Below, piece after piece: positions 43,669 through 52,456 of a DNA stretch of 64,000 nt. Made by a program: the position numbers and the translations under genes. Position 1 is the stretch's first letter, and every line of letters begins with the position of its first letter. Source of the DNA: Chitinophagaceae bacterium UBA2791 (GTDB lineage: Bacteria > Bacteroidota > Bacteroidia > Chitinophagales > Chitinophagaceae). The stretch is taken from positions 31,368 through 95,367 of the forward strand of contig DEHV01000045.1 of the NCBI GenBank assembly GCA_002352105.1. Direction: 5' to 3'. A model generated the notes under the pieces. That model had not been told where the DNA came from, searched no databases, and saw only the letters and a list, made by a program, of their open reading frames with translations.

Positions 43669-45147
43669 TTACCGGATATATATTTCCCCCATCTTGTAAA
43701 ATCCGTCCGCGGCTTTTCTCGCGCTTTTCAGGGGCAGCTTGAGCATGATGGTCTTGCCGCTCGAGTCATCCTCCAGGCCAATCCTGACATGGTATTTACC
43801 CGCGACAAAATGGGGCGGTATGTCAAGGTTATAATGCTCCCCTACTATGCGCCCGGGCATCCATTTCAGATTATCGGCTTCGCCAAGCGTAATAACATAT
43901 TGCTGCTTTGTTTTGTCGTTTTCCAACTGCAGCTTCAGCCGGTAACGGTTATAGGCGGGAGCAACGCCATGATTTTCCCAGGTCATTTTCAGGTAATTGG
44001 CGTTTGACCCTTTCCGTAAGGTATCCGGAAGCAGGGCATATTTGGGAAAATACCAGTACCCGCATTTATTGAGCAGTCTTTCGGCTACGTCTTTGTTTTC
44101 CGCCAGCCATTCCCTTGGCCAGTAATGGAAAGAAATATAGGTGGCATGGGTTTCCGCTATTCCTTTTTCCAGTCGCCTGCCGTTATCCCACATGCTGTCT
44201 TTTTTGATGGCGCCATAATGATCGCTTTCCAGTACCACCGGAATACGCTCCCAAACAAGATCAAAGATCTCCGGACTCCTGATATTGGCATAGTTAAATC
44301 CCAGTTTGACATACCAGGTCACTCCCGAACTATCGTCCCGGAAACCTATGCCATTGGCGAGGCAATACTGTAATATTTTATCAAAGGAACCGTCGTCCAG
44401 GTCGCGCTGCCCCATGAAGTCGTCGCTAATGATCAGGATAGATTTTTTATACCATTTTTTATAAATATCGATATGTTTTTTAACGACCCAGACCGGCACG
44501 TCGTACCACCCGGAAAAAGCCGTATGTCCCTCGCCCCATTCGCCGATGCTCCCGATATCTACATAAGCCAGCCAGGGCTTGCCGTCGTACCGTTCCGCAA
44601 ACGCCTTATGAAAAGCTTCCAGCTTCTGCAGAAAAACCGGGTCTCCATAATCGGGCTCCCATGATCTGCCGCGGTCCTGCCCCCGGAAATTGCCCTTTGC
44701 CCCTGCTTTCATGACCCATTCGGGCGTGGCAAAAACCGGCCCGGACGTTTCTTTGCAGGTAATGCGAAAAGAGACCTGGTAGCCTTTAGCCGTCCACTGC
44801 TGAATAACGGTGTCGATAAGCTGCCAGTTAAATACGCCCTCTTCCGGTTCAAGATAAGACCAGGCAAAGCGAAGATAGATATTCCTCAAACCGGGAAAAT
44901 CCTCGAGGTAATCGCCGGGCTTCAGGCGGTTATGGTATCTTGTAATGGAGTTGTCAAAATAATGAAACTCCCATCCCTTATGGGGATTGTCGCAAACAAC
45001 AGAACTGTCCCAGAAGTTTTCCAGGTTATAAAATGTTCTGTTTTTATAAGCGGTTCTTCCCTCTTCAATATTCACCGGCTGCTCCTGAGCGGATGATCCG
45101 AGCATCGCCATTACAAATAAAAAACTTATCGACAGACCTTTTTTCAT
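43669..45147 (-). CDS. DUF4832 domain protein, probable secreted glycan-active enzyme
   Basis: 492 residues with a signal peptide (MKKGLSISFLFVMAMLGSSAQ). The DUF4832 pattern is seen: DNPHKGWEFHYFDNS, LRNIYLRFAWSYLEPEEGVFNWQLID (residues ~85-111), GSIGEWGEGH with a Glu pair, and a C-terminal beta domain (KMTWENHGVAPAYNRY). The barrel part resembles a beta-galactosidase-type TIM barrel with Glu residues at the active site, so hydrolase activity is possible but not shown. It lies between the SusD and RraA-like genes, 247 bp after SusD. Confidence 0.83.
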   Translation of the reverse strand: MKKGLSISFLFVMAMLGSSAQEQPVNIEEGRTAYKNRTFYNLENFWDSSVVCDNPHKGWEFHYFDNSITRYHNRLKPGDYLEDFPGLRNIYLRFAWSYLEPEEGVFNWQLIDTVIQQWTAKGYQVSFRITCKETSGPVFATPEWVMKAGAKGNFRGQDRGRSWEPDYGDPVFLQKLEAFHKAFAERYDGKPWLAYVDIGSIGEWGEGHTAFSGWYDVPVWVVKKHIDIYKKWYKKSILIISDDFMGQRDLDDGSFDKILQYCLANGIGFRDDSSGVTWYVKLGFNYANIRSPEIFDLVWERIPVVLESDHYGAIKKDSMWDNGRRLEKGIAETHATYISFHYWPREWLAENKDVAERLLNKCGYWYFPKYALLPDTLRKGSNANYLKMTWENHGVAPAYNRYRLKLQLENDKTKQQYVITLGEADNLKWMPGRIVGEHYNLDIPPHFVAGKYHVRIGLEDDSSGKTIMLKLPLKSARKAADGFYKMGEIYIR

Positions 45148-45280
45148 CTGATACTATTTATAAACCAGCTATTAGCATTTGCTGTTTGATCAGTAAATAT
45201 ATTGTTTCCCGGGCCGCCGGCATTATCTGATACCGACAAATTCCTATGCAAAAACGTTGAAACTCTTTAAAAAGTTACGG

Positions 45281-45318
45281 TAAAAAACCAAAGCCGCTTC
45301 AGATTATTGAAGCGGCTT
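45281..45318 (-). terminator. Intrinsic terminator after the SusC/SusD operon
   Basis: A perfect 11-bp stem (AAGCCGCTTCA / TGAAGCGGCTT) with a 6-nt loop is followed on the minus strand by TGGTTTTTTA. It lies 77 bp after the SusD stop. Confidence 0.8.
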
Positions 45319-45350
45319 AAGTTATTAAAATATAAAACCTAGCGATATAT

Positions 45351-45366
45351 CAGGGCTAAAGCCCTG
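45351..45366. repeat. Perfect 16-bp palindrome CAGGGCTAAAGCCCTG
   Basis: A perfect palindrome of 7+2+7 bp lies between the SusD stop (45395) and the main terminator. It could be a REP-like element or part of the 3' UTR fold. Confidence 0.5.
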
Positions 45367-45394
45367 CGTCCAGCGGACTCAAGAGGGCTGGCGC

Positions 45395-46960
45395 CTAGTT
45401 CCGGGCATCCCACCACAATCTTGTGGCATTGTTATCGGGACCGCCAAGCAAACCCCGGGCGGCTTCAACCGCTTCCAGGTTATTATCCATTTCACCCGTT
45501 GTAAAAGTGAGTCTTCTCATCAATTCCGTTGCAGAAACATCGGCATTTAAGGATTCAAATATTGGATACCCGACAGGATAAGATGTTCTTCTGCGTTCTG
45601 CCCAGGCTTCCCATCCATCCGGATAAAGCGCTATCCATTTTTGCGTAATGATCTGCTCAAGCTGTTTTTCAAAATCGCCGCCGGACAGATACGCCACAGG
45701 GATATCAGACATCGCGGGCGTATTCCAGGCATCGCCGAGGGCCACGGGAGTACTGGTACTGGAAACATAGGCTTCGATTTCCGGAGACGTAGCATCGGTA
45801 CTTTCTCTCAACGAGGCTCTGATGCCTTCATTATACAAATCCACTGCCGTTCCTCCCATATTCCAGCCTCTCAACGCGCCTTCCGCCCTTAAAAAATATA
45901 CTTCCGATGCGGTCAATACCTTTATGGGCGGGTTAGAACCTCCTTTGGCAATATCAAAATACATCAAACCAGGGGCGGAATAAAGATCAACATCCAGGTT
46001 CCTGTCCGATTGGCGCAATCCATTCCTTGCGCCCTTATAACCGCCGCCAGATTCTGCTTCGCTAAAATATACGGGAAGCCTGGGATCATTATACCCCTTG
46101 AGTACGCTCTCCATGGTAGCGCTCATCCTGAACTCTCCCCATTCAATAACGGTAGCCATCGGATGCCTTGAAACATTAGTAGTTGCCACGTTGGCGTTGT
46201 CTACATTATCGGTGATTACGCCGCCGGCAAAAGCCTTCTCCGCTTCCAGCTTTGCCTTAGCCGGGTCTACATAGGCAATGCGGATGGCCAATCGAAGCCT
46301 TAGGGAGTTGGCAAATTTTCGCCATTGGTCCACATCGCCGTTATACAACAGGTCGCTCTTGTTGAAAGCATTGACACTTGTAGTCGCCTGGCTTAACGTT
46401 GTAGCCGCTTCATCCAGAAGCTGGAAGAAATCAGCATAAATAACGTTCTGTGCGTCATAAGGGACGGCGCTTTCCTCATTTCCAAACTGGAAGTAGACGA
46501 TAGGCCCCCAGTAATCTGTCATACGATGATAAAGCGCGACCTTCCATATTTTCGCGATCGCATACTCTATCTCCATATTATTATCCCTGGTGGTATTCTC
46601 CACGAAGAACATCTGGGGGGCGGCAATTCCATAAAACCGGTTCCAGAATGAATTTGTCCAACTCTTTGGTTCCATGAACTGATCCGAATCAAAATAGTTC
46701 ACTACCGTGGCAAAATACTGCGCATACAGATCGGAATACAGGTTTTGCGCCACCTGCCAGGTGAAAGCGTATCCGAACATACCTTCGTATTGGCATTGCG
46801 CCAATGCCTGACCAATCAGACTTGCATCTACATTCTTGGCTATTAATCTATCGGGAGGCGTGTTCAGCTTGTCAAAATTTTTAGTGCAACCCGTGACGCT
46901 GATAAGAAACAATAACAACAGGCCTATATGAAACTTGCCTATATATTTATATGTGGTCAT
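45395..46960 (-). CDS. SusD/RagB-family nutrient-binding outer-membrane lipoprotein
   Basis: 521 residues with a lipobox (LLLFLISVTGCTKNF, VTGC). The SusD-like layout is seen: an N-terminal helical TPR-type region (about 30-240; YHRMTDYWGPIVYFQFGNEE), the SARLRLAIRIAY-type helix (NSLRLRLAIRIAYVDP) and a C-terminal ligand lobe (ASEVYFLRAEGALRGWNM). It is the glycan-binding lid of the SusC channel encoded 30 bp upstream. Glycan specificity cannot be read. Confidence 0.93.
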   Translation of the reverse strand: MTTYKYIGKFHIGLLLLFLISVTGCTKNFDKLNTPPDRLIAKNVDASLIGQALAQCQYEGMFGYAFTWQVAQNLYSDLYAQYFATVVNYFDSDQFMEPKSWTNSFWNRFYGIAAPQMFFVENTTRDNNMEIEYAIAKIWKVALYHRMTDYWGPIVYFQFGNEESAVPYDAQNVIYADFFQLLDEAATTLSQATTSVNAFNKSDLLYNGDVDQWRKFANSLRLRLAIRIAYVDPAKAKLEAEKAFAGGVITDNVDNANVATTNVSRHPMATVIEWGEFRMSATMESVLKGYNDPRLPVYFSEAESGGGYKGARNGLRQSDRNLDVDLYSAPGLMYFDIAKGGSNPPIKVLTASEVYFLRAEGALRGWNMGGTAVDLYNEGIRASLRESTDATSPEIEAYVSSTSTPVALGDAWNTPAMSDIPVAYLSGGDFEKQLEQIITQKWIALYPDGWEAWAERRRTSYPVGYPIFESLNADVSATELMRRLTFTTGEMDNNLEAVEAARGLLGGPDNNATRLWWDARN

Positions 46961-46990
46961 ATTAATTGTTTTATAGGATTCAAAAAATAC

Positions 46991-49900
46991 TTACTGGAAA
47001 TCAATTTTAACGCTGAGGCCCATTGACCTGGTAGTGGGCAATGCATAACCGCTGATCCCATCGGAGCCCGGAGAAGTTCCCATCTGCAGATCAGGATCAA
47101 CTGTTTTGGCAGCGCGGTGTATGAAAAACAGGTTCCTTCCTACCAATGAAAAATGCATCCGGGCAATACGCGCCTTGCTTAAGCCTCCCGCGGACAATGT
47201 ATAGCCCAGGGTAGCCTCTCTCAGGCGGGTATTCGTAGCGCTCACCGTAAATATTTCATCGGTAGTTTGATTCCTTCCGCCAACGGCCGACCAGAATTGT
47301 TGTGCAGTAATGGGTACATTGTTGGGCGTCCCGTCTGCAAATACAGCCGTTTCATGCGCAAAGAAATTTTCTCCGAATACCAGTCCGCCTTCACGGCCTT
47401 CCAGCGTTGCCTTGGCGTGTCCGTCTCCATATGTCTTGCCATCCGTCCAGGATACCATTGTTCCACCCTGCCGGTGATCGATCATGAAACTTAAGCTGAA
47501 ATCTTTGAAACTAAACGTGTTGGATATACTCCCCAACCAGGAAGGATTAAAGTTGGCTACAAGGATATTAGCTGCAGTGTTTCTCGGAACGCCATTGGGT
47601 CCCACGATCACCCTGCCCTGATCATCTCTCAGCAGGCCTCTTCCATAGATATTCCCGTACGGCTGCCCCTGTTCAATAAAAAGGTATCCAAGAGGAACCC
47701 TGGGACGTTTATCATGTATTTTTAACACCGTGTTTTTATTGGTGGAGAAGTTCAGGTTAAGATCCCATTTGAAATCTCCTGTACGAACGGGGTTTGCAAA
47801 CAACAATGCTTCGATACCCTTATTTTCAACGTCCCCGCCATTCACGTATGCTTCAGTCGCGCCCGAGCCTATGGGAAGTTGCAGGGTAAACAATTGATTG
47901 GTCGTGTTTGTTTTATACGCCGTAAGATTCAACCCGATCCTGCCGTTAAAGAACTGCGCTTCCGCGCCCAGTTCAGCGGATTTGGTAAGTTCAGGACGCA
48001 ATAGCACATTCGGCAAGGTGGGGCTTAAGGTAAAAAAACCATCGTAACCGCCTGCAGTAACCAAAGCTGTCCGATCTAACTGAAACGGCCTGGCTCCGGA
48101 GCCCACCTGCGCCCAGGAACCGCGCAGTTTTGCATAGGATAAAAAGTCGCCCCGCATCGAAGGGATCAGATCGGTAAGCACAGCGCCCAACCCAACAGAG
48201 GGGTAAAAATAAGAACGTTCGGACGCGGGAAGCGTTGAACTCCAGTCGTTCCGTGCTGTAAGATCCAAAAACAGGGCATTTTTCCAACCGGCGCGCAGAA
48301 ATGCATAAAGGGAATGTATATCCGAAGGCGCTCCGACGCCAAATGTAGAAACAACCTGCTGTGTATTGCTAAGCGCGAAAAAGTTGGGAACGGTTAATGC
48401 CGGGCCGGTATTGGAACTTAACGCTTCGGTGCGCTGTTTCCTTATATTGCCCCCGGCATTGGCCGTAATGTTCCAGTCCTGATTGATATTCTTTGTATAG
48501 GTAGCCAGGAAATCGCCGTTAAAAAGCATGCCGTTATTTAACTCCACAGTATATCTTCCAAAATTGCCCCTGTTATAGGTGTCATTGTATGTTTTTAGGT
48601 GGCTAAAACCGCCTCCCCCATCGAATGAGGCCCGCGCCATTATGTTGAATTCCTTGGTGAAATCATATTTTAGCGAGGTTAACCCGATCACCCGGTTACC
48701 ATTGCCGGAAGTTTCATTCCTGTACACCCTCCAATAAGGGCTCTGAGAGAAAGCGGAGCCGGGGGTCCAGTAATTCTGTTTGTTTGACCCATCCAGATCC
48801 GTGTACTCAAAAACACGCATGTCCTCCAGGCGGATATTACGGGGTATATTGTACAGGTTTTCGATAGAGCTTTCAAAACCGCCCTGCCCATTGATACTGC
48901 CCACGGTTTCCTGCCGCATGTATTCTATCTTTGCATCCAGCGACAACTTGCTTGTTAAGCTGCTGCTTACGCGTAAAGAGAGATTGTTTCTTCTCAGCGT
49001 ATTGTTTGGCACCATTCCTGTCGCATCGGTCCGGGTATAGGAAAAAACGGTTTGGGTTTTTTCCCCTCCCAGGTTGATCAGCAAATTGTTAACGAAGTTG
49101 CCCCCGGTATTGAAAAAATCCCTTACATTATTTGGCTGAGGCAAAAATGAGTATTGTACTCCTGCCATTTTCGGATCCGGCGACCAATGGTCCACCATCT
49201 GGCCTTCCATTTTAGGACCCCATGACATATCCGATCTTCTATTGTAGACCCCGCCTGATCCCTGGCCATATTCATTTTGAAATTCTATGCCTAAGATCGG
49301 GGTTTGTGTTATATAGGAGCTGCTGAGGCTTATATTGGTCACTCCCGGCAATCCTGAATAGGTGGTGATAATGATGGCGCCGTTTTGGGCGATGCTGCCA
49401 TAGAGCGCGGCGGCATTGGGCCCTTTTAATACATCTATAGAAGCTATATTATCCGGGCTGAGGTTTGTCGGAGCCCCGCCGACAGGAACACCGTCTATGA
49501 TATACAGCGGTTGACTATCCCCCGAAATAGAACGGTTGCCGCGAAGGATTACGCGGGCAGGAGCGCCCAATCCGCTGCCTGATTCTGTAATGGTTAAACC
49601 CGCTACCTTACCCTGTAAGGAGAGCATCACATTGGGTTCCCGGGCCTGTTTCAGTTGGGTAGGATCCACGCTCTGGGTGCTATAGGTCAACGATTTGGCC
49701 TCCCGTTTGATACCCAGGGCAGTTACCACTACCTGGTTCAACGAAGCTGCCTCTTCAACCAATCGTATATCGAGCGTTCTGGAAGAACTAACGGCTACTT
49801 CCTGCGTCACGGAACCAATACTACTGAAAACCAGGGTTCCGGCGCCCGGGATGCTAATCGAATACCGTCCATCCTGGTCGGTAGTGGTTCCGATATTGGT

Positions 49901-50452
49901 TCCTTTCAATGTTACGCTTACTCCCGCGAGAGGTTCTCCATTGGCATCGGTTACCCGGCCCCTGATAACCTCGATCAAGACATCGGCGCTCCTAGGCTTC
50001 TCTCCTGCCAAAGCAATATCGCCCGTCTCCGGCTTCCCGGCAGACACGATCAGGACCTGGTTATCGATCTGGCGATACGTTAACGAGGTATTGGCCAGCA
50101 GGGTCTTTAAAAGGTCCTCCACGCTTGTCCTGGTATTGGTTGTGCTCAGGTGGCGGATATCCTTTACTTCCTTGAGCCGGTACATGAACCGGAAAGGACT
50201 CTGCGCTTCAATTTTCTGAAAGGCTTTAACAAGCGATTCATTTTTAAGCTCGACCCGAACCTCTACTTCATCAATAGACTGGCTTTTAACATCGGCAGCA
50301 AATACCAATTGTATAGACGTCGTAATGACAAATAGTATTCCTAATCCAATTCGCATAATGTGTTTAATGGTTGATTTCTCAAATAGCAGTTTAAACTTCG
50401 GTGGGAAACCGGTAAAACGCAGCCGCTCTGCAGGGATTACAGAAAAAATCAT
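46991..50452 (-). CDS. SusC/RagA-family TonB-dependent outer-membrane channel with STN domain
   Basis: 1153 residues from the ATG at 50452; the ATG at 50356 (MRIGLGILFVITTSIQLVF, signal peptide) is an alternative start. Domain order: STN (about 60-115; VRVELKNESLVKAFQKIEAQ), carboxypeptidase-like repeat (about 155-235; GEPLAGVSVTLKG), plug (about 245-370; LYIIDGVPVGG, GPNAAALYGSIAQNGAIIIT) and the beta barrel ending SVKIDFQ. The STN domain signals through FecR and the sigma factor encoded just upstream. With SusD it imports an oligosaccharide. Confidence 0.94.
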   Translation of the reverse strand: MIFSVIPAERLRFTGFPPKFKLLFEKSTIKHIMRIGLGILFVITTSIQLVFAADVKSQSIDEVEVRVELKNESLVKAFQKIEAQSPFRFMYRLKEVKDIRHLSTTNTRTSVEDLLKTLLANTSLTYRQIDNQVLIVSAGKPETGDIALAGEKPRSADVLIEVIRGRVTDANGEPLAGVSVTLKGTNIGTTTDQDGRYSISIPGAGTLVFSSIGSVTQEVAVSSSRTLDIRLVEEAASLNQVVVTALGIKREAKSLTYSTQSVDPTQLKQAREPNVMLSLQGKVAGLTITESGSGLGAPARVILRGNRSISGDSQPLYIIDGVPVGGAPTNLSPDNIASIDVLKGPNAAALYGSIAQNGAIIITTYSGLPGVTNISLSSSYITQTPILGIEFQNEYGQGSGGVYNRRSDMSWGPKMEGQMVDHWSPDPKMAGVQYSFLPQPNNVRDFFNTGGNFVNNLLINLGGEKTQTVFSYTRTDATGMVPNNTLRRNNLSLRVSSSLTSKLSLDAKIEYMRQETVGSINGQGGFESSIENLYNIPRNIRLEDMRVFEYTDLDGSNKQNYWTPGSAFSQSPYWRVYRNETSGNGNRVIGLTSLKYDFTKEFNIMARASFDGGGGFSHLKTYNDTYNRGNFGRYTVELNNGMLFNGDFLATYTKNINQDWNITANAGGNIRKQRTEALSSNTGPALTVPNFFALSNTQQVVSTFGVGAPSDIHSLYAFLRAGWKNALFLDLTARNDWSSTLPASERSYFYPSVGLGAVLTDLIPSMRGDFLSYAKLRGSWAQVGSGARPFQLDRTALVTAGGYDGFFTLSPTLPNVLLRPELTKSAELGAEAQFFNGRIGLNLTAYKTNTTNQLFTLQLPIGSGATEAYVNGGDVENKGIEALLFANPVRTGDFKWDLNLNFSTNKNTVLKIHDKRPRVPLGYLFIEQGQPYGNIYGRGLLRDDQGRVIVGPNGVPRNTAANILVANFNPSWLGSISNTFSFKDFSLSFMIDHRQGGTMVSWTDGKTYGDGHAKATLEGREGGLVFGENFFAHETAVFADGTPNNVPITAQQFWSAVGGRNQTTDEIFTVSATNTRLREATLGYTLSAGGLSKARIARMHFSLVGRNLFFIHRAAKTVDPDLQMGTSPGSDGISGYALPTTRSMGLSVKIDFQ

Positions 50453-50481
50453 AGCTTTGGTATGTTTTAAGTGACTAGATA

Positions 50482-50592
50482 ATCCCGCAAATGCGGGATA
50501 AAATTTAAAACGCAGCCCTTGCTTCGATGGCCGTCGAAACAGGGCGGGACCCCTGAATTTCTTGCTCACCACAAAGAAATTCGGGGTTTTTT
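50482..50592. promoter_or_regulatory. Structured leader between FecR and SusC
   Basis: Two hairpins are seen. ATCCCGC-AAAT-GCGGGAT (50482-50499) is a perfect 7-bp stem 30 bp before the SusC start. CCCC(T)GAATTTCTT / AAGAAATTCGGGG (50550-50586, one bulge) is followed on the plus strand by TTTTTT. The second would terminate plus-strand, that is antisense, transcription; on the minus strand it only gives a leader stem. Confidence 0.55.
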
Positions 50593-50672
50593 AATTTCTA
50601 TTCTTTCAAATTGAATAAGCAGTTTTTTTGATTACAGGGTAAATAATTCATGTTTCTGTTTTTATCATTTTT

Positions 50673-51659
50673 TTATTGTTCTGTTTTAGCGTCAATGACC
50701 ACAACGGCTTTTTTCTCATCATATTCATAAACGGCCTCATTAAACTCGCATATGCTTTTTAGCGCCTGCTCCAGGGTCTGCTTATTTGTAAACGTTGTGG
50801 TAAAATATTTTGAGCCTATGGTTTCGTCAACGATCGATATCCGCACATTAAACTTTTCTTCGAGGAATTTCGCCGCCTCTGTTACCGGGAGATTATCAAA
50901 GAACACATCCTCATCCTTCCAATTAATGTAGATATTGGGATCAACGGTGTTCTGAACAGCCTTTGCTTCCCGCTTATTATAAACGATCTGTTCATCCGGG
51001 GTGACTACGCCCAGCACCTTGCCTTCGTTGCTTACCTGAACCTTTCCTCTTTTCACCGTCACGGTAATATTGCCTTCGCCCCGAAAAGCATTGATGTTAA
51101 ATGCCGTTCCCAGCACCAGCGTCTCCAGGTTGTCGGTATGCACAACAAAGGGCTGGGCCTCATTTTTCCTGATATCAAAGAACGCCTGGCCTTCCAGGTA
51201 TACCTCTCTTCTAGAAAACCCCTCAAACGAAGCCGGGTAATCCAGTTTGCTTCCAGGGCTCAGGACTACCTTGCTGCCATCGGGGAGTAGGATGAAATGA
51301 TTTTCTTTTTGCTGGTTAACAAGACTCGAAACTTCCTGCTTTTCAGAAGTCTGCCTATTAAAAAAGAATACTGGCAATGCAAAAAGAATGAGTATCGCGG
51401 CCGCGGCCGCAACCCTTCGATACCAGTTGTTCACCGATCTCAGCTTATACTGCGATTGCTCCTGCTTTTCGATATTTTGCCAGATTTGCCCCCGGATAAG
51501 CTCTCTTAGCTTTTCCCTTTCCTGGTCGCTCAGCAAATTCAATACATCCGGCCCGCGCTCAAAGAGGTCATAATACTCGTTTACCATCTGCCGCTCCGCT
51601 TCCGTCGCTTCATCTTCAAGATACTTACGCAATAATCTGATAAAATAATGCTTATCCAT
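50673..51659 (-). CDS. FecR-family anti-sigma factor
   Basis: 328 residues. A cytosolic N-terminal helix region (DEATEAERQMVNEYYDL) is followed by a single membrane helix (about 86-108) and a periplasmic FecR domain with YPASFEGFSRREVYLEGQAFF (residues ~141-161), FNINAFRGEGNITVTVKRGKV and a C-terminal DUF4974 region (about 255-325). It holds the ECF sigma factor until SusC, via its STN domain, signals ligand. It lies 85 bp after the sigma gene. Confidence 0.93.
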   Translation of the reverse strand: MDKHYFIRLLRKYLEDEATEAERQMVNEYYDLFERGPDVLNLLSDQEREKLRELIRGQIWQNIEKQEQSQYKLRSVNNWYRRVAAAAAILILFALPVFFFNRQTSEKQEVSSLVNQQKENHFILLPDGSKVVLSPGSKLDYPASFEGFSRREVYLEGQAFFDIRKNEAQPFVVHTDNLETLVLGTAFNINAFRGEGNITVTVKRGKVQVSNEGKVLGVVTPDEQIVYNKREAKAVQNTVDPNIYINWKDEDVFFDNLPVTEAAKFLEEKFNVRISIVDETIGSKYFTTTFTNKQTLEQALKSICEFNEAVYEYDEKKAVVVIDAKTEQ

Positions 51660-51744
51660 TGTGTGTGTGCTATAACAAAGCCATAAAATATGACCCGAAA
51701 AGGAAAAAAAGTCCTATCGGGAAGAAGATTTTCTTCAAATTTTT

Positions 51745-52338
51745 TTATCCTGCTGCCTGCAGGAATACGATCAGGCAGTACAGCATGTGCGAGAGTGAGA
51801 CGCGAAGCTGTTTTGCAGCTTTAATCAGTTGATTTTGAACTGTTTTTCTGGAAAGACCCAGCTGCGCGGCAATATCCTTGGTATACAAATCATCGTATAC
51901 GCGAAGGCGGAAGATCAGCTGGCGCCTTGGAGGAAGGGTTTCCACAAAAGATTCGTAGGCCTTAAGAAACTCTTTCCGAAGAAGACTGGCGTCGGCCTGT
52001 AGATTTTTTTCAGGGATGGTTTCCAGGATAGCAAAGAACGGGTGACTCTTTTCCTGCCTGGCTAATAATTTAATGGTCCGGTTGCGGACAGCCGTATGTA
52101 AATAAGCGGGCAAACTATTGATATGGAGGGTTTCCCTATTGATCCATATATGCGTAAAGATATCCTGAACAAAGTCTTTGGCAGCATCTGAATCCTTTAA
52201 CCGTTTATAGGCATCGGAGAACGCCCGGTCCCAATATTTCTCAAAGAGTGAATTAAACGCCTGTTTGCTGCCCTCTTCCATCTGCTGCAATAAAAGCGCA
52301 TCGTCAGAAAGTTCAGGCTTTTGTACGCTTATTACCAT
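51745..52338 (-). CDS. ECF RNA polymerase sigma factor, Bacteroidota (SusC/FecR-linked) type
   Basis: 197 residues. Region 2 is at about 22-90 (FNSLFEKYWDRAFSDAYKRL, AKDFVQDIFTHIWINRE with the conserved DIF-W), region 4 at about 130-180 (LPPRRQLIFRLRVYDDLYTKDIAAQLGLS, SRKTVQNQLIKAAKQL). It is the first gene of the minus-strand run, followed by FecR and SusC/SusD, the standard cell-surface signalling order. Confidence 0.94.
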   Translation of the reverse strand: MVISVQKPELSDDALLLQQMEEGSKQAFNSLFEKYWDRAFSDAYKRLKDSDAAKDFVQDIFTHIWINRETLHINSLPAYLHTAVRNRTIKLLARQEKSHPFFAILETIPEKNLQADASLLRKEFLKAYESFVETLPPRRQLIFRLRVYDDLYTKDIAAQLGLSRKTVQNQLIKAAKQLRVSLSHMLYCLIVFLQAAG

Positions 52339-52456
52339 AAACAGTGTATTGGCTTATCACGAAAAATAAGGTAAGCGAATGTATACTATTTTTCATTAAA
52401 CGCAAAAAATGGATCGCCCTGCCGGGGCTGTCGGCTAGCCGCATTTTTTTCATCTT

